Shown one piece after another: positions 6,878 to 13,483 of a DNA stretch of 30,111 nt. Below the pieces are notes generated by a model. The model saw nothing but the letters and a program-made list of their open reading frames with translations. It did not search any database and was not told the origin of the DNA. Source of the stretch: an uncultured Collinsella sp. (GTDB taxonomy: Bacteria > Actinomycetota > Coriobacteriia > Coriobacteriales > Coriobacteriaceae); the NCBI GenBank assembly GCA_900751755.1, contig CAADSP010000057.1, positions 1 through 30,111 on the forward strand, given 5' to 3'. Both the position numbers and the translations under genes were made by a program. Positions within the stretch are counted from its first letter, which is position 1. The number at the start of each line of letters is the position of its first letter.

Positions 6878-8227
6878 CTACTTGGGCGCGTTTCCGCTAC
6901 GGTCGCGTTCGCTTTGCTCTACGCGCCACTCTTCCCAGCCGCGGCCGGCAGGCTGCCAAAACGCACCGCGCTCCAGCCCCTCGGGCAAATAGCGCTGATC
7001 GACCCAGCCTTCGGGATAATCATGCGGATACTTATACACACCGTATTTGTCGCTACCCGGACGATGACGATCGCGCAGATAACTCGGCACCTCGCGCAGC
7101 CCACTGGAATGAATATCGGCCAACGCCGCATCGATCGAAGCCTCGCACGCGTTGGACTTAGGCGCCAGGCACACATAGAGCGCAGCCTGAGCCAGGTTAA
7201 TGCGGCACTCGGGATAGCCAATGACCTCGGCAGACTTAAACGCGGCATGTGCCACCAAAAGCGCCTGCGGGTCGGCGTTGCCAACGTCCTCAGAAGCCTG
7301 AATCATAATGCGACGAGCGATAAACTTGGGATCCTCCCCCGCGTCAATCATGCGCGCGAGCCAATAGATCGTGGCATCGGGGTCGCTTCCGCGCATGGAC
7401 TTGATAAACGCACTGATGATGTCGTAGTGCATGTCACCGTTTTTGTCATACGAAAAGCCACGACGTGGATTGGCAATCTTCACGTCGTCAACAGTGATGG
7501 GATAGCGCTCCCCCGCCGCCGGCGCTGGCGTCCCTTCCGTATCGGGACGTGTGACGGCAATCTCGCTCGCAAGCTCAAGCGTCGTGAGCGCCGATCGAGC
7601 GTCACCCGCTGCCAGCGTGCAAATGGTCTTAACCGTATCCTCATCGGCCGAGAACTTACCATTCAAACCCTGCGGCGCCTCGAGCGCACGCTCAATAAGC
7701 GTGGCGATATCCTCGTCTTTAAGATGCTCAAGTTCCACCACGCGACCGCGCGAGAGCAATGCCGAGTTGACCTCGAAGTACGGATTCTCCGTCGTGGCGC
7801 CAATCATAATGACGGTACGGTTCTCAACTGCATGCAGCAAGGCATCCTGCTGCGACTTGGAAAAGCGATGAATCTCATCGATAAAAAGAATGGTACGGCG
7901 GTCGTACGTATTCAGGCGCGTCTTGGCCTCGTCGATCACGCGGCGCAGGTCCTTCACGGTGCCTGTCACGGCGCTGACCTCGACAAACTCGCTCTTGGTA
8001 TGGTTGGCGATAATGTGGGCCAGTGTCGTCTTGCCCGTACCGGCCGGCCCGTACAGAATCACGCTCGACAGCACGTCGTGCTCAATTGCGGCACGCAACC
8101 ACGAGCCCTTACCGACGGCCTTTTGCTGGCCCACATACTCGTCGAGCGAATTGGGGCGCATACGCACCGCAAGCGGCGCATTTTTAAAGGAACGCTCGCG
8201 CGTCGAGGCAGAAAAAAGGTTGTCCAT
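6878..8227 (-). CDS. rarA: Replication-associated recombination protein RarA (MgsA)
   Basis: A 449-residue AAA+ ATPase of the RarA/MgsA/WRNIP1 family, which acts at stalled replication forks. Walker A is GPAGTGKTT (about 60-68) and Walker B is ILFIDEIHR (about 113-121). These are followed by the sensor segment IGATTENPYFEVNSALLSR. The C-terminal clamp-loader-like part includes DPDATIYWLARMIDAGEDP and the tail RHRPGSDKYGVYKYPHDYP, both typical. An insertion of about 15 residues (TRPDTEGTPAPAAGE) lies in the middle. The start is placed at ATG 8227 (MDNLFSAS, the usual N-terminus), 5 nt after AGGA; ATG 8233 or TTG 8245 in frame are possible. It sits 60 nt after the dNTPase gene, so the two may share a transcript. 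Confidence 0.95.
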   Translation of the reverse strand: MDNLFSASTRERSFKNAPLAVRMRPNSLDEYVGQQKAVGKGSWLRAAIEHDVLSSVILYGPAGTGKTTLAHIIANHTKSEFVEVSAVTGTVKDLRRVIDEAKTRLNTYDRRTILFIDEIHRFSKSQQDALLHAVENRTVIMIGATTENPYFEVNSALLSRGRVVELEHLKDEDIATLIERALEAPQGLNGKFSADEDTVKTICTLAAGDARSALTTLELASEIAVTRPDTEGTPAPAAGERYPITVDDVKIANPRRGFSYDKNGDMHYDIISAFIKSMRGSDPDATIYWLARMIDAGEDPKFIARRIMIQASEDVGNADPQALLVAHAAFKSAEVIGYPECRINLAQAALYVCLAPKSNACEASIDAALADIHSSGLREVPSYLRDRHRPGSDKYGVYKYPHDYPEGWVDQRYLPEGLERGAFWQPAGRGWEEWRVEQSERDRSGNAPK

Positions 8228-8282
8228 AGCCATCCTGTGCGTCAATCAAAAACGTTTTCCACCAACAGTATACCGAATAAAT

Positions 8283-8298
8283 ACGAACTACCGTTCGT
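8283..8298. repeat. Short palindrome at the end of the dNTPase gene
   Basis: ACGAAC-TACC-GTTCGT is a perfect 6-bp inverted repeat overlapping the dNTPase stop codon. On the minus strand it is followed by an AT-rich run and a TATACT box before rarA. It could be a weak hairpin or a binding site; there is no proper U-tract. Confidence 0.35.
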
Positions 8299-9535
8299 TA
8301 ATATAGGTACGGTGCGGAAACTTTAATCCCGGGAACAGCTTGCTCGTCAGCTCGCAGAAATAGCCGTCCGTCATGCTCGCAATGTAATCCACGACCGCCT
8401 GGTCCTTATCATCTTGCCAGGGATAGGTGCGATCGTAGTAGGAAAGCTGCCGCTCAATGCGAGAAATGTGGTGCTTAAAGATATACGAAGACTCGTCGCC
8501 TTCGTTTATATCCTGCAGGCAACGGTCGTAGAGCTTTTCGAAGGCCTCGCGCAGCTCCACTTCGGAGTCGCCTTCGATGCCGCCCTTGCTATAGATCTTC
8601 TCGTAGTTCTCGCGCTTGGCTCGGCGAATTTCCTCAAACAGGTCCTCGCTCATCTCGATGCGCGGCTTACCATAGCTGTGCTCAACGATATCGATGGAGG
8701 CATGCGTGAGGATCCAACTGTTGTAGGCACCGCCCCGGCCATCATCAAAAGCGTCGGGCGAAAGCAGGCCCGCCGCGATCGCATCCTGACGGTCACGACC
8801 GACGTAGGCAAGAATATCCGAGATGCGAACGACGCAGCCCTCGAGCGTCATGGGACGCAGATGCTCAATTGCGCTATAGCCCGTGGCAATGCAATCCTCA
8901 ACCGTCTGGTCAAACTGGTCAAAGGAGCCCATGTCCGAGAGCTCAAACACACGCTGCTCGTACTCGCCGTTATGGCATAGCACGCCGTCGAGCGTCTGGA
9001 GCGACACGTTGCGGCCATACAACGCGTCGAGCACGCGAACCGACTGCACGTTATGGAAAAAATAACGCCCCGTACGCTCATGATAGATATCGTTGAGGAA
9101 GCGCTCGCCGGCATGGCCGAAAGGCGTGTGTCCCAAGTCGTGACCCAGGCCAATCGCCTCGATCAGATCGCAATTGAGCCCCAGGGCGCGACCGATATCG
9201 CGCGCAATGCGGGAGACAAGCTGTACGTGCAAACCGCGGCGTGAAAGATCATCATTGCTACGGAAGCTAAAGACCTGCGTTTTGCCTGCATAACGGGTGT
9301 ACGCCGGAAGATGAAGTATCTTTTCGGTATCGCGCATAAACGCCGGACGCATAAGCGTGCCTTTGTCGGCGGCGCGATCAATACGACGAATGACCTGATC
9401 ATCGTTGCAACGATACGGGTTGATATAGCCCGAAGCACGATCGGCGGCAATGCGCTCGACAAGCTCGGGCGACAACGCCGAGGGAATACGGTCCATGCGC
9501 GCCTTAATGACGGCCGTTTCTTGATTAGATTCCAT
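8288..9535 (-). CDS. HD-domain deoxynucleoside triphosphate triphosphohydrolase (dGTPase-like)
   Basis: A 415-residue metal-dependent HD hydrolase of the dNTP triphosphohydrolase family. Such enzymes cut dNTPs to nucleoside and tripolyphosphate and help set dNTP pools. The HD signature is GLGHDLGHTPFGH (His132-Asp133), with an upstream ligand His near residue 103 (GLHVQLVSRIAR) and the downstream VVRISDILAYVGRD. The N-terminal segment LHLPAYTRYAGKTQVF matches the conserved substrate-side region. The start at ATG 9535 has AAGGAG 6 nt upstream, which favours it over the upstream in-frame ATG at 9562. It lies between the prepilin peptidase gene (31 nt away) and rarA. The exact nucleotide preference cannot be read from the sequence. 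Confidence 0.93.
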   Translation of the reverse strand: MESNQETAVIKARMDRIPSALSPELVERIAADRASGYINPYRCNDDQVIRRIDRAADKGTLMRPAFMRDTEKILHLPAYTRYAGKTQVFSFRSNDDLSRRGLHVQLVSRIARDIGRALGLNCDLIEAIGLGHDLGHTPFGHAGERFLNDIYHERTGRYFFHNVQSVRVLDALYGRNVSLQTLDGVLCHNGEYEQRVFELSDMGSFDQFDQTVEDCIATGYSAIEHLRPMTLEGCVVRISDILAYVGRDRQDAIAAGLLSPDAFDDGRGGAYNSWILTHASIDIVEHSYGKPRIEMSEDLFEEIRRAKRENYEKIYSKGGIEGDSEVELREAFEKLYDRCLQDINEGDESSYIFKHHISRIERQLSYYDRTYPWQDDKDQAVVDYIASMTDGYFCELTSKLFPGLKFPHRTYINER

Positions 9536-9566
9536 GGCATGCTCCTTAAAAAGGATGCGCAATCGG

Positions 9567-9989
9567 TTACAAAGTGCAGCCCACGACCTCGATTATGGCA
9601 AAAATCGGCACTAAAAACGGGAGCAATGGCAGGGAGCGCGATTTTGCGATGAGGCAAGCGACGGCAAGGGTCAGGAGCGCAACCGCAAACGCGACAACGC
9701 CGCCCAGGGGATCGAAGGTACAAAGGGCAAAGAGTGCCTTGACGTCCCCCATGCCAATGCCAGGAGCGTGGCGAACTCTACGCCAGAGCGACTCAGTAAG
9801 CACAAGGGCAAGGTAGACGATGACCGCAAGACCGGCATGATCAAGTGCAGTGTTAACGCCCCTGTCGAGCCAAACGCCTGCTAACGCCGCCACGGCACAT
9901 GCGCCGGCAAGCTCATTGGGAAACCGCCGCTCACGGGCATCAATCCACGCGCCGGCAAAGATGCAAATCCAAAACGGGATATAGATCAT
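9567..9989 (-). CDS. Short A24-family prepilin peptidase (no methylase domain)
   Basis: A 140-residue membrane aspartyl protease with the two catalytic aspartates of the A24 family. Asp17 lies in IDARERRFPNEL and Asp82 lies in GIGMGDVK (77-84). About four hydrophobic segments are seen. The N-terminal cytoplasmic methylase domain of full PilD enzymes is missing, as in short archaeal-type or Flp-type (TadV/CpaA) peptidases. The start is ATG at 9989 with AAGGAGG 6 nt upstream; upstream codons are not needed. No pilin, secretion ATPase or Tad gene is in this window, so its substrate must be elsewhere. A terminator and a 16-bp palindrome precede it. Confidence 0.85.
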   Translation of the reverse strand: MIYIPFWICIFAGAWIDARERRFPNELAGACAVAALAGVWLDRGVNTALDHAGLAVIVYLALVLTESLWRRVRHAPGIGMGDVKALFALCTFDPLGGVVAFAVALLTLAVACLIAKSRSLPLLPFLVPIFAIIEVVGCTL

Positions 9990-10000
9990 CGAAAACCTCC

Positions 10001-10016
10001 TTGAGCAGCTGCTCAA
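10001..10016. repeat. Perfect 16-bp palindrome before the prepilin peptidase gene
   Basis: TTGAGCAGCTGCTCAA reads the same on both strands. On the minus strand it ends directly against the AAGGAGG ribosome-binding site of the peptidase gene and shares its first bases. It may be an operator or an SD-masking hairpin. Confidence 0.5.
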
Positions 10017-10020
10017 AAGC

Positions 10021-10062
10021 AAAAACCACCACAAAGGTGCCTGTCCCCTTTGCGGTGGTTTT
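10021..10062 (-). terminator. Terminator after the glycosyltransferase gene
   Basis: AAAACCACC (10022-10030) pairs with GGTGGTTTT (10054-10062), and CAAAGG pairs with CCTTTG inside. On the minus strand a T-rich run (GGTGGTTTTTGCTTTT) follows, so it ends the glycosyltransferase transcript. The inner loop contains GGGGACAGGCACCTTT, a sequence style often seen in REP-like repeats. Confidence 0.75.
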
Positions 10063-10070
10063 GGTGGTGG

Positions 10071-11366
10071 TTATTTGGCGCCTTGCATGACCTCGTCAAG
10101 GGTAACGCTGACGGCGTGCTGCGTCGGGACCCAGTCGACCTTCAGGAACAGCGCGGCCACCGTGATGGGGATATAGCTGAACATAAAGATCGGGAAGGTA
10201 AACAGGTTAGTCACCAGACGCCACTTTTGCGCGCAGTGAATGTGCTTGTACTCAAAGATAGTCGTGAGCAGCGCCAGGATAAAGAAAGTCAGATACATCA
10301 TGGCGAAGGTCATAATGAGCGAAGCGGCACAGGCCTGCATCTCGACTTCGGTAGCCAAAAAGCCGTGCGAGAGTCCACCCACGATCAGGAACGTCGCATT
10401 GGCGAGCATCGAGATGAGCGACAGCAGCATACCCGGGGCGATCGTCATGAACATGTCGTAGGCGGCAAAGCGATGGTAGCGGAAGATCGACTTGACCAGG
10501 TGCTTACCGTAAGTAAAGAACACCTGGTAGAAGCCCTTGGTCCAACGCATGCGCTGTTTCCAGGACGCCTTAAACGTCACGGGTTGTTCGTCAAAGAACT
10601 CCGCCGGCGCATAGCCAATGCGAATGCCGTGAATGGCGCAGAACGTGGTGAACTGAATGTCCTCGGTCAGCGTGTGGAACTGCCAACCGTGCATGCCCTC
10701 GATAACGCTGGCGGAGATGAGGTAGCCCGAACCCGAAACAGCGCAGGACGTCTTGCAGATATTACGCGCGTTGTTGAGGAAGCGCGCCTCGCGTAGATAC
10801 CACGTGGCATTAGCAGCCGAGATCCACGAGCTGCCGAAGTTCTTGGAATTGCGATAGCTCGTGACCACATGGAAGCCCTGGTCAAAGGCATCATTCATCT
10901 TGGAAACGTAATCGCGGGAGATAACGTTATCGGCATCGAAGATAAAGTAGCCCTCAAACGTGTCGGGATACTCGTTGAGAATGCGGTCGAAGCCAAAGTC
11001 CATGACCCAGCTCTTGCCCTTGCGGGCCAGGTCATTGCGCTCGTAAACAATGGCACCGGCCTCGCGCGCGAGCTGCGCCGTGTTGTCGGTGCAGGCATCG
11101 GCGACCACGAAAACCTCGATGAGCTCGGACGGATAATCCTGGTCCTTGATGGAGCGAACGAGGTTGGCGATCACGGCCTCCTCATTATGCGCCGCGATAA
11201 AAAAGGCATAGCGATGGAGTTTTTTGGCCTTGGGAGGCGCGACCTCGCCACGAAGAGTGCCAATGACAAAGAAGACCACCTGGTACAGAAAGCAGACCGT
11301 GAGCAGCGTAACCACAATCTGGTTAAAGATCACGATGGGCGTGTTAGTTTGTAAAAAGGCGAGCAT
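10071..11366 (-). CDS. Membrane-bound family 2 glycosyltransferase
   Basis: A 431-residue GT2 enzyme of the processive, cellulose/hyaluronan-synthase-like type. An N-terminal membrane helix (about 11-36) precedes the cytoplasmic catalytic domain. That domain starts AFFIAAHNEEAVI, then has VVADACTDNT, the metal-binding FDADN (DAD at 144-146), the TED motif (234-236) and the QxxRW motif QRMRW (271-275). At least three more hydrophobic segments follow (about 300-330, 340-370, 385-410). Such enzymes build an extracellular polysaccharide or glycolipid from a nucleotide sugar, but the sugar cannot be read from the sequence. The gene is monocistronic: its own promoter candidate lies upstream and a terminator lies downstream. 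The start ATG at 11366 has GGGAG 5 nt before it. Confidence 0.92.
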   Translation of the reverse strand: MLAFLQTNTPIVIFNQIVVTLLTVCFLYQVVFFVIGTLRGEVAPPKAKKLHRYAFFIAAHNEEAVIANLVRSIKDQDYPSELIEVFVVADACTDNTAQLAREAGAIVYERNDLARKGKSWVMDFGFDRILNEYPDTFEGYFIFDADNVISRDYVSKMNDAFDQGFHVVTSYRNSKNFGSSWISAANATWYLREARFLNNARNICKTSCAVSGSGYLISASVIEGMHGWQFHTLTEDIQFTTFCAIHGIRIGYAPAEFFDEQPVTFKASWKQRMRWTKGFYQVFFTYGKHLVKSIFRYHRFAAYDMFMTIAPGMLLSLISMLANATFLIVGGLSHGFLATEVEMQACAASLIMTFAMMYLTFFILALLTTIFEYKHIHCAQKWRLVTNLFTFPIFMFSYIPITVAALFLKVDWVPTQHAVSVTLDEVMQGAK

Positions 11367-11400
11367 GCAGGCTCCCGAGAACGCGTTACGTAAACAACCG

Positions 11401-11430
11401 TATATCTTACCGCAGGCTTACCGAGTTCAA
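11401..11430 (-). promoter_or_regulatory. Candidate promoter of the glycosyltransferase gene
   Basis: On the minus strand TTGAAC (11425-11430) is followed by TAAGAT after 15 nt or GATATA after 18 nt. It sits about 35-60 nt before the start codon, within the 82-nt gap after rluD. Confidence 0.4.
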
Positions 11431-11448
11431 GAAACCACCTAATACTGG

Positions 11449-12462
11449 CTAGGCTTCGAGAAGACCGAGCTGCGGAACGATTTCATCTCCAACGGCCGTG
11501 CGACCGAGCGAACGCGGGGCCAGGTCATCCAGAACCGCGGCAAGGTCCCACGGCAGCTCGTCACGGCACTCAATGCGCTCCCCCGTCACGGGATGATCGA
11601 ACGCCACGCGCCAAGAATGCAGGAACTGCCTGGTCAGGCCCTGATCGGCACGCGCATCGCACTTGCCGTAGAGTGGGTCGCCCACGCAGGCATGGTTGAT
11701 ATGGCGCATGTGCACACGAATCTGATGCGTGCGTCCGGTAAACAGATGACACTCGACAAGCGTGTAGCCGTCGTCGAAGCGCGTGGAATCAAAGCGCTCG
11801 AGCACCTTGAAAGTCGTGATGGCCTGGCGCGCAAAGGGGTCATCGGAAACCGCCATCTTCACACGGTCGCGCGTGGAGCGGGCGATACCGGTGTTGATAG
11901 TGCCCTCGTCCATGGCGATGTGCCCGTGAACGAGCGTGATATAGCGACGGTCAAGCGTGCGCGTGCGGATAAGATTTTGAAGCGCGCGCTGGGTGTCGTC
12001 GTCCTTTGCCGCGAGCATAAGGCCCGAGGTATCGCGATCAAGGCGATGCACGATGCCGGGGCGGTCCTCACCCTGCACGGTACCAAGATGGTCGATGCCG
12101 CAGTGGTAGACCAGGGCGTTCGCAAGGGTGCCGCTCTCGTGACCATGGGCGGGATGGCACACCAGGCCGCGCTGCTTGGAGAGCACGATGAGGTAGTCGT
12201 CCTCATAGCGGATATCGAGGGGAATGGCCTCGGGAATCACGTCGGTCGGATCGTGCGGCTCGGGCAAGTCGACCGAGATGCGGTCGCCGGAGCGCACGGC
12301 ATATTTTTTTGATAGGCAGGTCTCGCCGTTGACGGCAACGGCACCGCCCTCGATCAGATGTGCGCAGGCAGAGCGCGTGGGACAGCCATCGTTGGCGCCC
12401 AGATAGGCGTCGAGACGCTGACCAGCGGAATCGTCGGCAACGAGAATATGGATGTCGGCCAT
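11449..12462 (-). CDS. rluD: RluA/RluD family 23S rRNA pseudouridine synthase
   Basis: A 337-residue pseudouridine synthase. An S4 RNA-binding domain fills about residues 14-65 (AGQRLDAYLGAN to LSKKYAVRSGDRI). The catalytic domain has GIVHRLDRDTSG (136-147) with the catalytic Asp142, then KVLERF and the RTHQIRVHM motif, which are usual for RluD-type enzymes acting on large-subunit rRNA. RluD is the closest simple name, but family members (RluC, YlyB, YjbO) are hard to tell apart. The ATG overlaps the lspA stop as TAATG, so translation is coupled, and AAGGA lies 10 nt upstream. The lspA-rluD pairing is common in Gram-positive bacteria. The final 30 or so residues are an unremarkable extension. 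Confidence 0.93.
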   Translation of the reverse strand: MADIHILVADDSAGQRLDAYLGANDGCPTRSACAHLIEGGAVAVNGETCLSKKYAVRSGDRISVDLPEPHDPTDVIPEAIPLDIRYEDDYLIVLSKQRGLVCHPAHGHESGTLANALVYHCGIDHLGTVQGEDRPGIVHRLDRDTSGLMLAAKDDDTQRALQNLIRTRTLDRRYITLVHGHIAMDEGTINTGIARSTRDRVKMAVSDDPFARQAITTFKVLERFDSTRFDDGYTLVECHLFTGRTHQIRVHMRHINHACVGDPLYGKCDARADQGLTRQFLHSWRVAFDHPVTGERIECRDELPWDLAAVLDDLAPRSLGRTAVGDEIVPQLGLLEA

Positions 12463-13043
12463 TAGCGCTCATTCCTTTCGCGAATCTTGCGGGCACGCTC
12501 CCCACGCTGCTTGGCTTTGCGTTTGGCGCGGGCCTCGTCACGGGCGTTGAGCTCGGCGGTCGCATCGACCTCGCGAGCGGCGGGACTCAAGAACATGTAA
12601 CCGATAAGCGCCAACACAACACCGACCGTAATGCCGATATCGGCCACGTTAAAGACAGGAAAGTCGATGAACGTGGTAGCAATGAAATCGGTCACGAAGC
12701 CAAAGGCGAGGCGGTCGATCGCGTTACCGATGGCACCGCCCGCAACCATCGCCATGCCTACAACCTCAAGATGGGCGAGCTGGGGCGCACGAACGAGGTA
12801 CACGGCAATAGCGATAATGACCGCCAACGCCAGCACGGCAAACGCGATGCCATGCCCCTCACCCATGCTAAAGGCAGCACCGATATTGCGAACAAACAGG
12901 AAATCGATCACGCTGGGAATAACGGTCATATGCAGGGCATCGCCCACGGAACGAACCGCAAGCTTGGTCAGCTGGTCAACGAGCAACACAACGAGCGCCA
13001 CGCCACCAGCAACACCCAACCGCCAACGCAAAGGCGGCGTCAT
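12462..13043 (-). CDS. lspA: Lipoprotein signal peptidase (signal peptidase II)
   Basis: A 193-residue inner-membrane aspartyl protease that removes signal peptides from prolipoproteins after lipidation. Four hydrophobic segments are visible (about 9-26, 63-83, 92-108, 127-149). The catalytic aspartates are Asp110 in GNAIDR and Asp135 in FNVADIG; VRNIGAAFSM is the conserved loop. A basic, charged C-terminal tail of about 40 residues (RDEARAKRKAKQRGERARK) extends beyond the usual end and would lie in the cytoplasm. The start is uncertain. ATG 13043 gives a normal N-terminus but has no clear Shine-Dalgarno, whereas in-frame TTG 13061 has AGGGG 6 nt upstream and would add six residues. rluD is coupled to its stop codon. 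Confidence 0.95.
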   Translation of the reverse strand: MTPPLRWRLGVAGGVALVVLLVDQLTKLAVRSVGDALHMTVIPSVIDFLFVRNIGAAFSMGEGHGIAFAVLALAVIIAIAVYLVRAPQLAHLEVVGMAMVAGGAIGNAIDRLAFGFVTDFIATTFIDFPVFNVADIGITVGVVLALIGYMFLSPAAREVDATAELNARDEARAKRKAKQRGERARKIRERNER

Positions 13044-13173
13044 ATCCGCACCACGACCCAAATCAATCCCCTACCCTCAAGAACATCGAATTCCGTTTAA
13101 CGCAAGTAATCATCTTATAGTGACAAACGCCAAACGCGCAGCATATTCACCAACGCTAGCGAAATAACCAGCT

Positions 13174-13213
13174 AAAAAACGAAAGCGGCATTCCGAAAAA
13201 CAGAATGCCGCTT
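13174..13213 (-). terminator. Rho-independent terminator ending the ileS transcript
   Basis: AAGCGGCATTC (13184-13194) pairs perfectly with GAATGCCGCTT (13203-13213), an 11-bp stem. On the minus strand it is followed by TTCGTTTTTTAG. This is the first stem with a proper U-tract downstream of ileS, about 270 nt past its stop, and it insulates lspA. Confidence 0.85.
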
Positions 13214-13227
13214 GAATGTGACACAGA

Positions 13228-13283
13228 TAGTCGTTGGGGACGTTCTTGTGTGACTAGTCGCTTAAGAACGTCCCCAACGACTA
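13228..13283. repeat. REP-like inverted repeat (solo copy)
   Basis: Two arms of 20 nt, TAGTCGTTGGGGACGTTCTT (13228-13247) and its exact reverse complement (13264-13283), enclose a 16-nt loop with ACTAGT. The same unit, with small changes, occurs on both sides of the RAYT gene at 21017-21787. It is therefore best read as a non-autonomous REP/BIME copy mobilised by that type of transposase. Confidence 0.8.
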
Positions 13284-13341
13284 GAAAGAAAAGGCTCTAG
13301 TTCCAACAATAGAAACGCCGCATTACCGTCGTCAACAGCGA

Positions 13342-13439
13342 AAACGTCCCTAAGCGAGCAAGGTGACGTGAAAGAGGAGGGAAGCGTACTTTGGTACGCG
13401 ACCGACGATTGAACGTCAGGTTGCCGCTTAGGGGCGTTT
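13342..13439. other. 98-bp two-stem structured element in the ileS 3' region
   Basis: The outer stem pairs 13342-13369 with 13413-13439. AAACG-CCC-TAAGCG, GCAA and TGACGT all find partners, with one G-U, one bulged A and a GG/GG mismatch. The inner stem GCGTAC-TTTG-GTACGC spans 13384-13399. The interior strand is purine-rich (GAAAGAGGAGGGAAG). This extent of pairing is not expected by chance in a 98-bp spacer. The element could be an extragenic repeat or a small RNA; I recognise no known family. Confidence 0.55.
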
Positions 13440-13448
13440 ACAGCGTCG

Positions 13449-13483
13449 GTAGGTTACGGCGTTCTACGAACGCCGTAACCTAC
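13449..13483. repeat. Perfect 16-bp hairpin over the ileS stop codon
   Basis: GTAGGTTACGGCGTTC (13449-13464) pairs with 13468-13483 around a 3-nt loop and covers the ileS TAG stop. There is no U-tract on either side, so it looks like an mRNA-end stabiliser or a weak pause site more than a terminator. Confidence 0.6.

Noticed and set aside
13062..13479. A hidden small gene or CRISPR array in the repeat-rich spacer
   Set aside because: The repeats are inverted rather than direct and regularly spaced, and no frame has a convincing start site.
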